Positions 1 to 11,093 of a stretch of 56,759 nucleotides of DNA are shown one piece after another (position 1 is the stretch's first letter; each line of letters opens with the position of its first letter). Both the position numbers and the translations under genes were made by a program. A model generated the notes under the pieces. The model did no database searches, was not told the DNA's origin, and saw only the letters and a program-made list of their open reading frames with translations. The stretch spans positions 1,689-58,447 of the forward strand of contig QAXH01005875.1 of NCBI GenBank assembly GCA_004335635.1, in the 5' to 3' direction. Source of the DNA: Chloromonas sp. AAM2. Its lineage: Eukaryota; Chlorophyta; Chlorophyceae; Chlamydomonadales; Chlamydomonadaceae.

Positions 1-63
<63 letters not shown>

Positions 64-78
64 CATACACACACACAC
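1..78. repeat. (CA)n microsatellite
   Basis: Almost pure CA dinucleotide repeat from the window edge. It ends exactly where the last visible exon of the minus-strand coiled-coil gene ends, so on that strand the intron would begin GTGTGTGTG, the repeat itself forming the 5' splice site. Confidence 0.95.
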
Positions 79-3000
79 CTCCTCTCCCGCCTGCTGCACG
101 GCCTTGCTCAGCTCCAGCACCTTGTTCTCCAGCTCCCCATTGCGCAGGGACAGCGCATGCGTCTCCTCAACCTGGAGGGCACAGCGGGCCCAGTGGCTAA
201 CAATCAGCATGGCACCTGGGACTGCCAAGGACTGTGGGGTGGGAGGGAGTGGTGTTCATTGGGAGGAGGGCAGATGTGGTTGGCACAGACTGGCAATGGT
301 GGCAGCTGCCTGAGTTTGCTCACTGGCTATTTGGCGATGTATTCTAGGAGAACATCAGCCTATGTATTCTAGGTGAACATCAGCCTTCAATATTCAAGGT
401 CAATGAATGGGGTTTCCTCTTGTGCCAAAAGATTCAAAACATCTTGCATAACACTTATACCTCGCTAAGAAAAGATGACGAGCTCAAAGCTTGACGCTGC
501 ATCCACACCCCCAGCCACCAACTCAGCTAGTCCTTGAAGCGATGCTCTGGCAAATACTTGGATGCTATCAAAACAGTAGCTACTGCAGCTCCGGTTGATG
601 AGGATGAGCAAACATGGCTTGAACTGACACAAGCCACCAACCCTACCAGTCCTACCATTTTGTTCATCCTTGCCAACCCTTGCCAACCCATCCTTGCCAA
701 CCCTACAAGTCCTACCATTTTGTTCATCCTTGCCAGTTCCTTGTCCTTAGCCCTCATGGTGTTGTTGACGCCCCGTAGCTCCTCAGCGGTGGCCTCAGCC
801 CCCTGCCGGGCCGCTCGCACGTCAGACTGAAGCGCTGCCAATTGGTGGGATATGTTCGGGTTCTGCATTTAGAGTCAATAAACAATTAATGAACACAGTG
901 GTGCAGCAGGGTTCTGCGTGCAGCAGTTTACATTGTCCAATATCAAAACAACATCAACAGATTGAATAATTGAATGACCAATCAACTGCAGCAGGGAAAA
1001 AAAGAACACACTGATGAAGCGCGGCCAGCTGATGGGACACGCGGGGGGTCTGCATGAGGCATTGCTTCAATGCAAATCATCAAAAAGTCAACACATAAAG
1101 CGTTAGCCACAGCTTGACGAGGAGCTTTGGTGCAATCATGCTCTTCTCGCATGCTGCATGGTTAGAAGCAGTGGCAAATCCGAGGATGCATCCGGCGATC
1201 ACATGTCAGTGTGGTCATGCAGTTGACACAGTCACGTTTGCATGTGTGTGCTCAGTGCCTTTCCCACCTTTTCCATTGCCTTTGTTAGTTGGTCCTTGAG
1301 CTTGGCGTTATTTCGCATCAGGTCGCTGACCTGAACCTCCAACTTCTTCTGCAGGGAAAGAACAGCAGGTAGAAACCAAGGTAGAGAGACAGCAGAGTAA
1401 ATGAAGCAAACTTGGTGGGAAGAGTCTAATGAGTGCCTCTGTACCTTCAGCCTACGGTAGCAGCAGAACGTAACTCTAGCTCAACACCGCCCTCACTCGC
1501 GCACCCACACACTGTCTGTCGTGACCATTTGGAAGTTTTGTTATGCACTACCAGAGCTCGTCTGAATCACAGAACTCTTGACCGGTAGATTGTGTTGTAC
1601 TCACCGGTAGATTGTGTTGTACTCCGCTAATTCCCATGTAATTTGCACTCATCTCACCTTGTCGGTTTTGAGCAGAGCTAGCTCCTTGTTGCTGGCACTG
1701 GCACCCCTGGACAACACGCACAGCAAACAAAGGAGCAGCTTGCCCTCCTTATAGCGACATGACCACATGCATTGCAGGTTCAAGTGCACCTGCTTCACTT
1801 GCAACTTAGGTAGCTAAAGCACCTGTTCCACAGCCTGTCCCATGTGGCCTGATGCTTTCCTTGCTTCACATGCACATTCCTTATTGATTGTTATTGTGTC
1901 CTGTCCAAAAAAAAAGAAGTTTGCCAGTTCTGGGACAATTATTGTCTGTAATTCTCCGTTGAGTGCAGCAACTCTAACCTGATATTGTGCGTGTGTATGA
2001 GTGCACTGTTCTACCATTTGTTGTTGTGGGCAATGGCTACAAACTTTTTTTTTTGCTGTGAGCTGTTCATGTAGATTTGCATTCCTCATACATTCCCAGC
2101 TGCTCAGGTGCCTCAGCATGCCCGTTCCATGCCTCAACTGCTGCTCACATGGCTATGCACTGCCCCATGCATTCTCCACATGCAAACTCCCCATGCATTC
2201 TCTCATGCTGGCCTAAGTCCATTCCAACACGTACCCCACAGCCTGAATGGCCCGCTCTTGGGCACCTTCCATTTGGCTTTGCTTGGCAACCAGCTGCCTG
2301 CGAAGCAGATGGCCAGTCCAGTGGTGACACAACCTTGGACCTTCTCGCGCATCTGCTCCACAGTCTTCCACTGATTACCATAACGCAGAAGTGATTGAAC
2401 AAGATTGAACAGGACATGGTCATAGCCCATGTCCTGCATGCGATGAGCTGGTGTTGGCCCTGCTGACAGATGTTGACCGCAGCTTCCGCGCAGAACTGCA
2501 ACTCGCGCACACCCTTTGGCCGAGCAACGACAACTACTCACTTTTGGGCCTGATGGGCCTGGCTTTTGAGCGTGGTTATCTCCCTCATTTGCTCCTCAAT
2601 AACCTTCTCCTTGAGCTTGATGGTGTCGGACAGCCTGAAAGTAGCAGACGCAAGCTGGCGATATATCGGATGCCGTGGCACGCTCTTAATAATCTTGACT
2701 CACTTCCATTTGTCAGATTCCTTTGGTCAGGCGAACTGGCAGTTTGGGCGGGCTTGCGGAGGCTTTCAGCTTGCAAGCTATTCCTGGGCGAATCTTTAAA
2801 CTGACCTCAAGAGAATGCGTCCGAGCCTGATAAACTGTTCTGATTGTGGCTGGAGTGGTCAGTTATAGCGTGCTTACCCTGTGCTAGGGTCTCACTGACC
2901 TTTTCAACTCGTTTGACGAGGGGGCATCACCAAGGACGTCCTTGACCAGAGCTTGCGATGAAGGCCGGACCAGAACGGCCTGCACACACATATGCAAGCG

Positions 3001-3086
3001 CTTGCATGGCTCGTGCACGAGAACACAGCACATCGCAAACAAATTTGAACGTCCCAGCGCCAGCTCACCCTGGCTGTGAGGCTCAT
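79..3086 (-). CDS. coiled-coil protein, 3'-truncated by window
   Basis: Exons on the minus strand, in order: 3086-3069, 2979-2900, 2783-2704, 2634-2542, 2297-2235, 1706-1658, 1348-1268, 862-716, 171-79; the gene continues off the left edge. The start MSLTAR is chosen because its 18-base exon ends at GTGAGC in phase with the next exon. From 2634 onward the product is almost all heptad-like charged sequence (for example KLKEKVIEEQMREITTLK and LENKVLELSKAVQQ), which indicates a long coiled coil and hence a structural or scaffolding role. All junctions keep phase except 2704 to 2634, where a short exon may be missing. No signal peptide or catalytic domain is visible. I do not recognise the family. 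Basal-body, flagellar or Golgi scaffold proteins would all fit, but nothing here decides between them. It is divergent from the lysine-rich gene at 3279. Confidence 0.7.
647..736. repeat. 60-bp tandem duplication over a splice donor
   Basis: The segment containing CCTACCATTTTGTTCATCCT occurs at about 651 and again 60 bp on at about 711. It covers the end of the coiled-coil exon 862-716 and its donor. Because 60 is a multiple of three and no stop intervenes, the second donor at 656 would extend the exon by 20 codons in frame. Confidence 0.8.
1907..1955 (+). repeat. dispersed repeat A, copy 1
   Basis: Poly-A run followed by AAGTTTGCCAGTTCTGGGAC. The same core recurs near 19171, 19492 (reverse), 26216, 27448 (reverse) and 55541. 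This copy lies in an intron of the coiled-coil gene. Confidence 0.65.
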
Positions 3087-3278
3087 GGTTGAGAAAATTC
3101 GCGCACAGAGCGCATCAACATACACAGGCTTTATTGCCTTTCCCGCGCATTTCCACGCTGGCCAAAAAACTCAGCACGTGCCCTACACGTTTCCATGCTT
3201 GTTTGGCTGCCGCTGCGCAGGCCAATCTTGCTTTGCCGGTGTTCTCCCGCCGCTGAAATAACCTTCTCATTGTTCAAA
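3087..3278. promoter_or_regulatory. divergent intergenic promoter region
   Basis: These 192 bases separate two opposed start codons (3086 minus, 3279 plus), so both genes must be driven from here or from within the other's transcribed region. No TATA box or other named element stands out. The assignment rests on gene geometry only. Confidence 0.4.
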
Positions 3279-3911
3279 ATGGCCGATGGCAGCACCCAAC
3301 ATTTCCGGCGACTGCTGGCACACAAGTCCCGCACATGCAGCCTCCAAGAGGCCCGTGCAATGGTGCAAGAGATGCTTGTCCACTGCGCATCGCTGCTACC
3401 ACAGCATCAAACGGACAATCTCAACAAGGTTGCGGACGCACTTGAAGACTTGCAGCAGTGTGCAGCAGGGCAAGTGCCCGAGCCTCGTGTGCACACCCAC
3501 TTTGGGCTCAGCCTGGATTTGGGGCCTCAAGGAACAGGAGACTTGGCAGCGGGCGATGGCCTCACAGGCTGGTGGCCAGGGACAGGTGCCAACCCTGCCA
3601 ACCAGCCGGCTGTGACGGCCACACAAAATGGCTCAGAGCAGGTATGGCGCGCTGGCCGTGATTATCGGACAGCATGCATGCTCAGCTGGAACAGCAACAT
3701 CATGGCTGCGAGCTACAACCACGCCGGACTGGGGCATGCAGTCACCAGCCTTGAGCATCAGCAGCATCAGTTGCCACAGCACTGTTACCTGACGTCATCC
3801 TCTCGCATGACACCCTTGATCACTACAGTTTACCTGCAATTATGCTGAGCTGGGCCTGCAACCATGTGTGAGGCTCCTGCATTTGATGCAAGCAGCTCAC
3901 AGTGACAGTTC

Positions 3912-3942
<31 letters not shown>

Positions 3943-4698
3943 TACATGGCGTTTCATGGTTTAACCCACGGTGCTGTGTGACAGTTCTGATATATACAGA
4001 TTTAGTCAAGGTGTTGTTGGTGCGCTGTAATGCAGGCACCCACTGACAAGAAGCAGAGTAAGAAGGAAAAGAAGGGCTCTACAAGGGCTCCAGCCACCAC
4101 GGAAACCAAAGGGGAAGTCTTGCAAGAGAACCCAGGCAGTATAGAGGGGACAGAGGGCAAGGCAAAGAAACGGAAGAAGAGCAAGACAGGGAGCAAGGAC
4201 GACAGCAAAGCGCATGCTAGGGTTGTTCAGGAAGAAGTAAAGCAAGAGGGGCGGGATGCGGAGGAAGCTACGCAAGTGCTGCTACCACCTAGCGAGGGCG
4301 GGGCTGTAAATGGGGAGAAATCGGCTAAGAAAGCTGCCAAAGCTGCAAAACGGGCGCGGGAAGTGGCAGAGGCGGGACAGGGTGCGGGGACGGGGGGCGG
4401 GAGTGCAGCGGTGTCTGCTAACGGCGGGGCGCAAGGGGATAGGGAAGGACAGCTGGGGGAAAAGTCTACTAAAAAACAGAAGAAGGAGGGGAATGAGGGG
4501 GCGGGGACGGCTGGGGTGGTTGTGGCTTGTGGCGTGACAGAGGCGGCACAGGGTTTTGGGAAATCTGCACAAAAGGAGCACAAAGCGTCCGTGGAGCAGC
4601 CAGCGAATGGAGGGGTGGAGAGTGTTGCGCCCCAGGGCCTGAGCAGTGAAAAGAAATCAAAAAAGAAGAAAAAGGAGAAGGCGGGCAAGAGCGAGTAG
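3279..4698 (+). CDS. lysine-rich protein, two exons
   Basis: Exon 1 is 3279-3641 (121 codons) with a GTATGG donor. Exon 2 is 4036-4698 after a TGCAG acceptor, and both are in phase 0. The predicted protein has 341 residues. The N-terminal ~70 residues look folded and helical (for example LQEARAMVQEMLVHCASLL). The middle is glycine- and proline-containing. The C-terminal ~220 residues are dominated by lysine clusters (KKQSKKEKKG, AKKRKKSK, EKKSKKKKKEKAGK), resembling basic tails and nuclear or nucleolar localisation signals of ribosome-biogenesis or chromatin proteins. Nuclear location is inferred from composition only, and I do not recognise the N-terminal domain. Starting at ATG 3279 gives a compact 192-base divergent promoter with the minus-strand coiled-coil gene. 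The intron carries a (CAT)n tract and a dispersed repeat. Confidence 0.6.
3912..3981 (-). repeat. (CAT)n tract plus dispersed repeat C
   Basis: About ten CAT units followed by TACATGGCGTTTCATGGTTT and an AACCCACGGT motif. The same combination of a trinucleotide tract abutting TACATGGC/GCCATGTA recurs at about 8398, 8581 (reverse) and 34669. This pattern resembles a retroposon with a short-repeat tail. The copy lies in the intron of the lysine-rich gene. Confidence 0.6.
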
Positions 4699-6734
4699 TT
4701 GAGGCGCATTTGTGTTGATGGCCAGAAGCGCCTGACAGTACTTTGCCATGTGCTTTCTGACAGGCTGCAGTGGTGCCATGCAAGGATTGACATGATGGGG
4801 GCATGTCTACTGGTAAAGCACCATCGTGTGTTTTTTGCGAGCTGGCTTGTCGTGTGAGACCACCAACTGGAGATTTACATGGCATGTTCACTCTGATCGC
4901 GAGTCCGTTGTCAAGGCAACGCGCATGATGATGTGGCTCTGGTGCTGCACTGGATTTACATCAGAGCATTATCTGAACACAGGCATGAGGAACATGGCGA
5001 CTTTATGACGCCATTACAACAGGCAGTTCCGGTGCAGACGTTAAGATGTTGCTTTACGCGGTGTGTCATAATCCCCTTCACATGTAGATTAGACAGGTTG
5101 GAGTCCCTCCTCTCTGGTGATGCGCCGGACCGTTATCTGCTCATGGACATCATGACGGCGTGTAAATAGGCAGTGTTAGGACCGTTCCAAGGTATCATGC
5201 ACATTCCCGTGCTCATTCATTCGTGCTCATTCATGGCAAGGTCATTGATAACACCAGGACTGACCAAGGGGCAGTGAACCTTGCTTCCGGAGTAGCCTTG
5301 CAGCCAGGTGCTGAGTAGCTGTCTTGACACTTCAAGCAACAGCTTACATGACATGCTGTGTCACATGTTCATTTGGCAGAACAGACCGTGTTCATTCAAG
5401 ACGCCGTTCCAGGAGGCGATGCATTGTGTGTCAAATGACAACGTTATGAAAACTGTGTGCAGACATTCAAATGAAGCTTGCTTGTGGAGCAGCCTTGCAG
5501 CCAGCTGTGTGCACTGCTGGTCAGCTGTACCGGCACCATCGCCTAATTCAGGCAAAACTTTACATGGCGTTTGGCGCCATAACAAGTCACACTGGCAAAC
5601 GAACGACTGTTGACCTTTCAGTTGTGGTGTGTGCTTGCAAACAGAACGTGTGGTGTTGGCGTTTACATGGCTTTCAGGACTGCCCTGTACCGTAGTTGTC
5701 ATGTGATGCAGCAGCACTTACCAGAGCCAATTATTCTATAAACTGATTATCACTGCTGTGCACGTGTTGGGCTGCATATACGATAACATCAAATGCACGT
5801 GCTCCGGAAACACGACTCAAGTTTACGTTGCCAAATCGTTAGCACCGTTGCCGTCTCTACATGCGGACTCCTATACTTGCTACTCGCACATTTCCAACCG
5901 CCGTGGTTCTGGCTAACGAGGGCAGTAGTCTTTTGTGCACTTCACAAGCCGCCAAATGTTTGGCAACAGTTAACTAGGCGTGTTGTGAGGCGCACAATAA
6001 CGTAGTTATTAGACAGTCGATTTGCACAGTAGGTGCTACGCGTTGATGTTGTATATATGTTTTATTATGAAGCACCCACAGCGACAAAGCCAAGAGCAAC
6101 TGAACCATGTGCTATGTCCTTGACTTATACCTTATGAACTTCCACAGCAACAACGCAAGTGTGGTACTTGATCCACTTGATCCGTGAAACCAAAGCAAGT
6201 GAGCCATGCAGGAGGCAAAGCGCCCTATTAACCTGTTCATCCAGAGGAAGGATTCTGAGGAACACAGTACAAAACAACTGGGTCTGGTGGTTATGCTTCA
6301 CGTCCTCATCAGTGGTTCATATCCAGTTGGACGTGCTTGGCAGAGTCAGGACGTCAATGCATTTTGGATTGGGCTTGAAAAATAATTCTATTCACCAAAA
6401 GATAAGCAGTCTTCGTGTCCGGTAATTAACAACGGTGAGAGTAAACGATGGCAAGCTTGCCCAATATACAGGTCGCAAAGTATCACGGTATAAACCTGGC
6501 TGCCGGCATGCAGCCGCTTCAGCTGGACGGCCCTAAGTTCAGATTGATCTGCTCAGTGCCCACTGGTTGCCATGCAATGCACGCCCTTTGGCATAGATGC
6601 CCGTCTTTGGGCACCCAATTCAACAGTCAGGATACTTCATAAATGTTCCCAGTCTTGGAAAAATAACCCCAACAGTCGGGGTGGATGCCAGTGATTGGAA
6701 ATCCGGTCTGGCAGTCAGGGTGCTCGGTGGGTGT
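4699..6734. other. no gene recognised
   Basis: Between the lysine-rich gene and the 3' end of the metalloprotease gene I see only short open frames without family resemblance. A motif like CAGCCTTGCAGCCAG occurs twice (about 5295 and 5501), and there is low-complexity AT-rich sequence near 6050. Part of it is presumably 3' untranslated sequence of the two flanking genes, which converge here. Confidence 0.5.
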
Positions 6735-8405
6735 TCAGTTGCCTTCGTTGCCGTAGAAGTATCTTGTGATGAGCTGCAGGAACCTTTTCAGGTCGATGCC
6801 CGGTGCGCCCGAGGCCGTGCGGGTGGCGGAGGCGCCGGCACTGGTGCTGGGCCGGCCTGAGGGGAACAACGACAGAACGAATGTAAGTATGAATATGAAT
6901 ATAGGCTGATAGTGTATATGGTTATGATTATAGTATGGGGGGCCCACATGCACCAAGGGCATGGTGGTGCTGTTAGCTGGCCCTGTCACTGGCCCTGGCG
7001 CTGCCTTGAGAACAGGGGAACAAGAGCAGGTTCGTGGTATGTGTGAGGTCATTGATGATGGTTGAGCAGTCATTGATAGGCTTGCGTGTTGACATCCAAC
7101 AGTCCTCTCAGGAGACAGAAAGGGAATCCCGCCCTAGCCTGTGCTCATCCCCTGATACAATTGCACCGGTGAATGATGCAACTGCCTTTTGAAAAGCGCC
7201 AACCCGAAGGTTAATTAATGGATTATCCTTTGATCTGGGATATATCAGGGTCTATCCTGATACTGTTACATACCCCATACATCCCCCGTTAAAATGCGGA
7301 AGGCCAGGCCCCAACTGGGCTCCCCCGCTGGTTCTAAGGGCTGGAAGACCCCTGAAAGGTATGGGCACCGCAAAGTAAGGCAGACTAGGGTTGAAAGGGT
7401 TGAAACGTCACACCGTGAGCAAGTAGGCTGGTCAGACCTCACCTTCTGCCTCCATCCAGAGCATTTCCGCTTCCTGGACTGAAAGCGGTTGGGAGCCGCG
7501 CTGAGTCAGCACAGTCATGAGCTCATCACGTGACAACAACCCGTCACCGTCTTGATCAAGCAAGCGGAACACCTGTGTGTGCACGAGCATTTGCTACTTC
7601 GGTCAGGCAGCAATCCGCATTTTTCAGTTGCATGTGAGGTGGTGTTGATGCAATCGTAGTGACTGTACTGCACGCTACTGTACTGCACGCTACTGTACTG
7701 CACGCTACTGTACTGCACGCTACTGTACTGCACAGGCGCATGTAAGGCACCTCTGATGTAAGGATAGTGGCTTGACAATGGAAACTTCATCATTTCAACT
7801 GAGGGTACCAGGCCACACCCCCACCACCGCTTCTGTTTTGAAACTAGCTTTTCCGTAAAGCCAGCCTTTGTGCCCGTCTTGAGTCAGCTGTCGTCGGAAT
7901 CTTATAGGTTTTTTGCACTTTACACGGAAATCTGAGTAGATGAACACATGTTGCTTCACCAGAACAACTGAAATCAGTTGTTCGCGACACCAGTTCTTGT
8001 GCCAATGTTTTGCCGACTCGTCAACATCTCCTCGTAGGTTCCTTTCACTCAATCCCTGCCCTACCTGTGCGTACTGCGCCTCTAGCGGGTACAGTGCCAC
8101 ACTCCTTTCCTGGTCGCCAAACGACAGTTTGACCTTCGTTGGTTCGTAGTACGGCGCCATGACATCCTCCTGCCTGTCGCTGTGGGTCAGGCCCAAGGCA
8201 TGGCCCAGCTCGTGGAGTAGAACCTGCAACAACATAATACCAATACAATAGCATTATGCCAAGTACGAATAACAACGGTATCCCAATGTGACATGAATTG
8301 AACTTTGCTTTTGTTGGCAAGGGTGCAGTGGTGACCAGTAGGTTGCCGGCAATTTCCCTTTCCCCTTGCCCCTGCTGAGCAGTCCTCCCCGGACTGAAGG
8401 CCATG

Positions 8406-8462
<57 letters not shown>

Positions 8463-10839
8463 CGCCATACAAGAGCGCAAGAGATGAAGCTGGTTGCTGT
8501 CCTGACCAACCATCAGCAACAGCTGGTGTGAAAAGTGTGGCAAAGCTCGCAGGAATTGCACAGACACGCTAAGTCAACCATGAAAGGCCATGTAATGATG
8601 ATGATGATGATGATGATGATGATGGTGGTTAGTCTACCCGACTGATGCAGGCTGCCTGGAACACAAGTGCAGCACTGCTGCCGGTCGGTGCACCATGAAA
8701 CTCCCTCTGTGTAGCTGTTGTCTACATGAAGTTCCAATGAAGTCACTCATTTTGCTAGCCCCGACCGCTACACTCCCTCTCACCGGCAGCAGGTAGAAGG
8801 CCCCCGGTGTCTGCTCCTGTCCCTGCAGTAACCACCTCTCTGACTCGTCCAGGGTGATCGCGCCGCCCCGGGTGTAGGCAAGGCTGCCGCCAGGCCCGTC
8901 CAGCCTGTGCGCGTACGGAGGGATGTGTGGGTGCTTGAATGAGGTTTGTGTTGGTGTTTGTGAGCACAGGTCATAGGGTTGAGCACAGAGATCGTAGCAA
9001 AGGGTTTGCATGCAATGACGGTCACGCAACATCATGCAAGCCTGAGCAACAGAAGAACACATCGTTCTTGCAACGAACATACAAAAAAGAAACCCGTGCT
9101 GGCCTGGATAGCTTAACTAGCGCATCAGGCCTGTTTAGCCTGTGGCGTCCTGTACTCAACTGACAATTGCGACATGTAATAATGCACTGTCCTTACAGAA
9201 CAGGTGAGAGACGCATGCCAATAAGGCAGCAGGTCTGACCCGATAGTGATGCAGCAATTGCAAGGTCAAGAAGGCCCACTCACAACGCGACAGTAGGGGA
9301 TTTCGGGATTCACCGTAGACATTTACGGGTTGTAGGAAATTACAAGGTTGTTGCAAAACTAGAACCATGCCTGACCTGAACATGTTGTCCGGTGTTGTAA
9401 CTAGAACCATGCCTGACCTGAACATGTTGTCCGGTGTTGTATCATCCCAGTGAATCTGCAGCACTGCACCCTCTGAGCCGTCAACCTGCATAAGGGGCAC
9501 ATCAACTTGGCACTCTAGTTATCATACACTGGTGATAAAACTAACTAACAACGCTTGCAGTGTTACTGTTACTTAAGTGAGTGTATCGTACCCTCTGCGT
9601 CCTCTAACGGCTTCTCTGGTGTCAATATACACACACATATATACACCCTCCTTGATACCATGTGGGAAGATACCACGCTGTGTCTAGCGCGCTTTGATGC
9701 GCCTTCTGTGCGCTGTTCACGTCTTTCGTGGCTGGTTGCCTTCCTTTCTGCCTTGTTCATTTCTGACTTTGGGGCCTATTTCTGCCTTTGTTCCTGCCCT
9801 TCTTCTCCTTTCTTGCTCAGGGTAGGTCAGGGCGGTACACATGCCGTCCCGTATCCTTCGACGGCTTCCCTGCTGTAACCAATCAATCAATCAAGAAGAA
9901 AGCGATGTTGACCTACCAAGTACTACCAACCAACGAACTACTGCTGAATATGCGTACCATACCATGATAGCATGGACGAGGCGGTAGCCGCAGCCGTAAA
10001 CCCTAACCCCTGACGATAGCCCACCTCTGTGAAGAAGAGCGGCACCACTTCTGCCCACTCCGCCAGGGCAGTGACCACCTCACTCCTCACGGCAGAAACG
10101 TCCAGGTAACCGGGAGGCAGGCCAAGAAACCAAGTGACAGTCTGGGCAACGGAAAACGTGGGCCTGCATGCACGTGGCGCACATGACGCACAACGATCTC
10201 AGCGAAATGCAAGGGAGCCTCTCCTGCGCATTTCGAAGAGTGGTACGCTGTAAAATTTCGATCACAAACCGGGATCAAAAGTCATTGTGCGGGGGGTAGA
10301 AATGGCATTGTTCGGTCCCGCACCATACCCGAACATTGATTGTTTTTCAGCATTTAGCCGTTGTTGCTGAGCTAAGGGGCTTCGTGCATGCTTGACTTTT
10401 GATTGAATTGCGTTGGTTGGCCAACAAATCTGGCAGCCATGGCACCTACTATGTGCCATGAGTGACTGGCAGTCGCTGCGTGGAGATGAAAAGCTCGAGG
10501 AACAAGAACGGCTGCTTCAGCAGCGCGTTCTCCGATTCGATTCTCTGCGCACGTGGGTCAAGCCCTGATCTATCTTACCCTACCCTGTCTCAACCCTACC
10601 CTAACTTGCTCTAGGCCTCCCATCATTATCACTCACGTGTCCTCAGGTATGTCGTCTGCATCCTCGAGCATGTCAAAGCGGGGTCGCAGCATGGCCGCCT
10701 TGGTGACGGGCCCGGCGATGCCGTCGACCTTCAAATTCAAGAACTTTTGTAACCGTCTAACTGCTGCATCCGTGATGGGCCCGAAGTCGCCATCGACGAC
10801 CTCTTTGTAGTAACCGAAACGTTGCAAGGCACGCTGCAT
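6735..10839 (-). CDS. matrixin-type metalloprotease with C-terminal EF-hands
   Basis: Exons (minus): 10839-10637, 10163-10025, 9485-9418, 8904-8784, 8223-8065, 7572-7443, 6856-6735. All phases agree and give about 313 residues. Residues 3-55 are a peptidoglycan-binding-like propeptide domain (VDGDFGPITDAAVRRLQ). The catalytic part follows (EWAEVVPLFFTE, then LDGPGGSLAY) with the zinc motif HELGHALGLTH at 181-191 and Met-turn VMAPYY at 198-203, diagnostic of family M10A. The frame then runs straight into an EF-hand: calcium loop D236-E247 (DQDGDGLLSRDE), and a degenerate second hand ending GIDLKRFLQLI. The position of the usual PRCGVPD cysteine switch reads LRPRFDMLED, so the inhibitory cysteine is absent. 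It probably cleaves extracellular matrix or cell-wall proteins. The 5' end is uncertain: no signal peptide is visible, and an upstream exon joining at 10833 is possible. Confidence 0.8.
7662..7733. repeat. 15-bp tandem repeat, about 5 copies
   Basis: Near-perfect repeats of ACTGTACTGCACGCT in the protease intron between the catalytic and EF-hand exons. Confidence 0.9.
8398..8530 (+). repeat. (AAC)n tract in dispersed repeat C
   Basis: GGCCATGTAA followed by about 18 AAC units, then unique sequence ending in GTCCTGACCAACCATCAGCA. This is the same GCCATGTAA/trinucleotide junction as the other repeat C copies, with a different trinucleotide. It lies in a protease intron. Confidence 0.65.
8581..8640 (+). 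repeat. (ATG)n tract in dispersed repeat C
   Basis: TGAAAGGCCATGTAATGATG continuing as about ten ATG units, the reverse complement of the arrangement at 3912-3981. It lies in the same protease intron as the AAC copy. Confidence 0.65.
9359..9442. repeat. 42-bp perfect tandem duplication over a splice donor
   Basis: Two copies of a 42-base unit beginning CTAGAACCATGCCTGACCTG. Each carries the last ~20 bases of the protease exon 9485-9418 and its GTCAGG donor (minus strand), so two equivalent 5' splice sites lie 42 bases apart. Confidence 0.9.
9666..9895 (+). repeat. dispersed repeat B, copy 1 (SINE-like)
   Basis: Pyrimidine-rich body (TTTCTGCCTTTGTTCCTGCC), then CAGGGCGGTACACAT, CGTCCCGTAT, GGCTTCCCTG and a terminal (ATCA)n tail. 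The same ordered blocks occur at 13310-13433 (reverse), 51160-51320 (reverse) and 55878-56057. A short-repeat 3' tail suggests a non-autonomous retroposon. It lies in a protease intron. Confidence 0.75.
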
Positions 10840-11093
10840 GTAAGAAGACAAAGGCATAATTGCAGGTATCAATACATGAAACGCCATGATCCGCACCTGA
10901 ATGATCGCCGTAATTTGGCGGTTTGCGCGTGCCGCAGTATTTGCCTAGTTGCCTTGTAATGGCCGCAGACACAGACCCTAGCCAGGATCTCCTATCCGGT
11001 TTCTCATCTACGACTGTTTTGGTGTGAACAAGTGTGTACCAGTATATGTACGCCCGCACCTGATATTCATTCTAGATCTAACCATGACTCTAT
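10840..11093. other. region between tyrosinase 3' end and protease 5' end
   Basis: Should hold the tyrosinase 3' untranslated region and the protease promoter or first exon. A minus-strand open stretch (11059-10905, including CGTRKPPNYGDHS) ends in a possible donor, but its phase does not match the protease exon, so I did not include it. Confidence 0.4.

Noticed and set aside
2341..2370. Small exon WKTVEQMREK in the coiled-coil gene
   Set aside because: Including it forces the wrong frame; joining 2542 directly to 2297 gives an uninterrupted coiled coil in phase.
4227..4793. 188-residue minus-strand open frame opposite the lysine-rich exon
   Set aside because: Its Ser/Pro/Ala/Phe-rich composition is the complement of the lysine-rich plus-strand exon; no family resemblance.
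10458..10568. 35-residue plus-strand frame SDWQSLRGDEKLEEQERLLQ
   Set aside because: Looks coding-like but is isolated in a protease intron, with no partner exon found.
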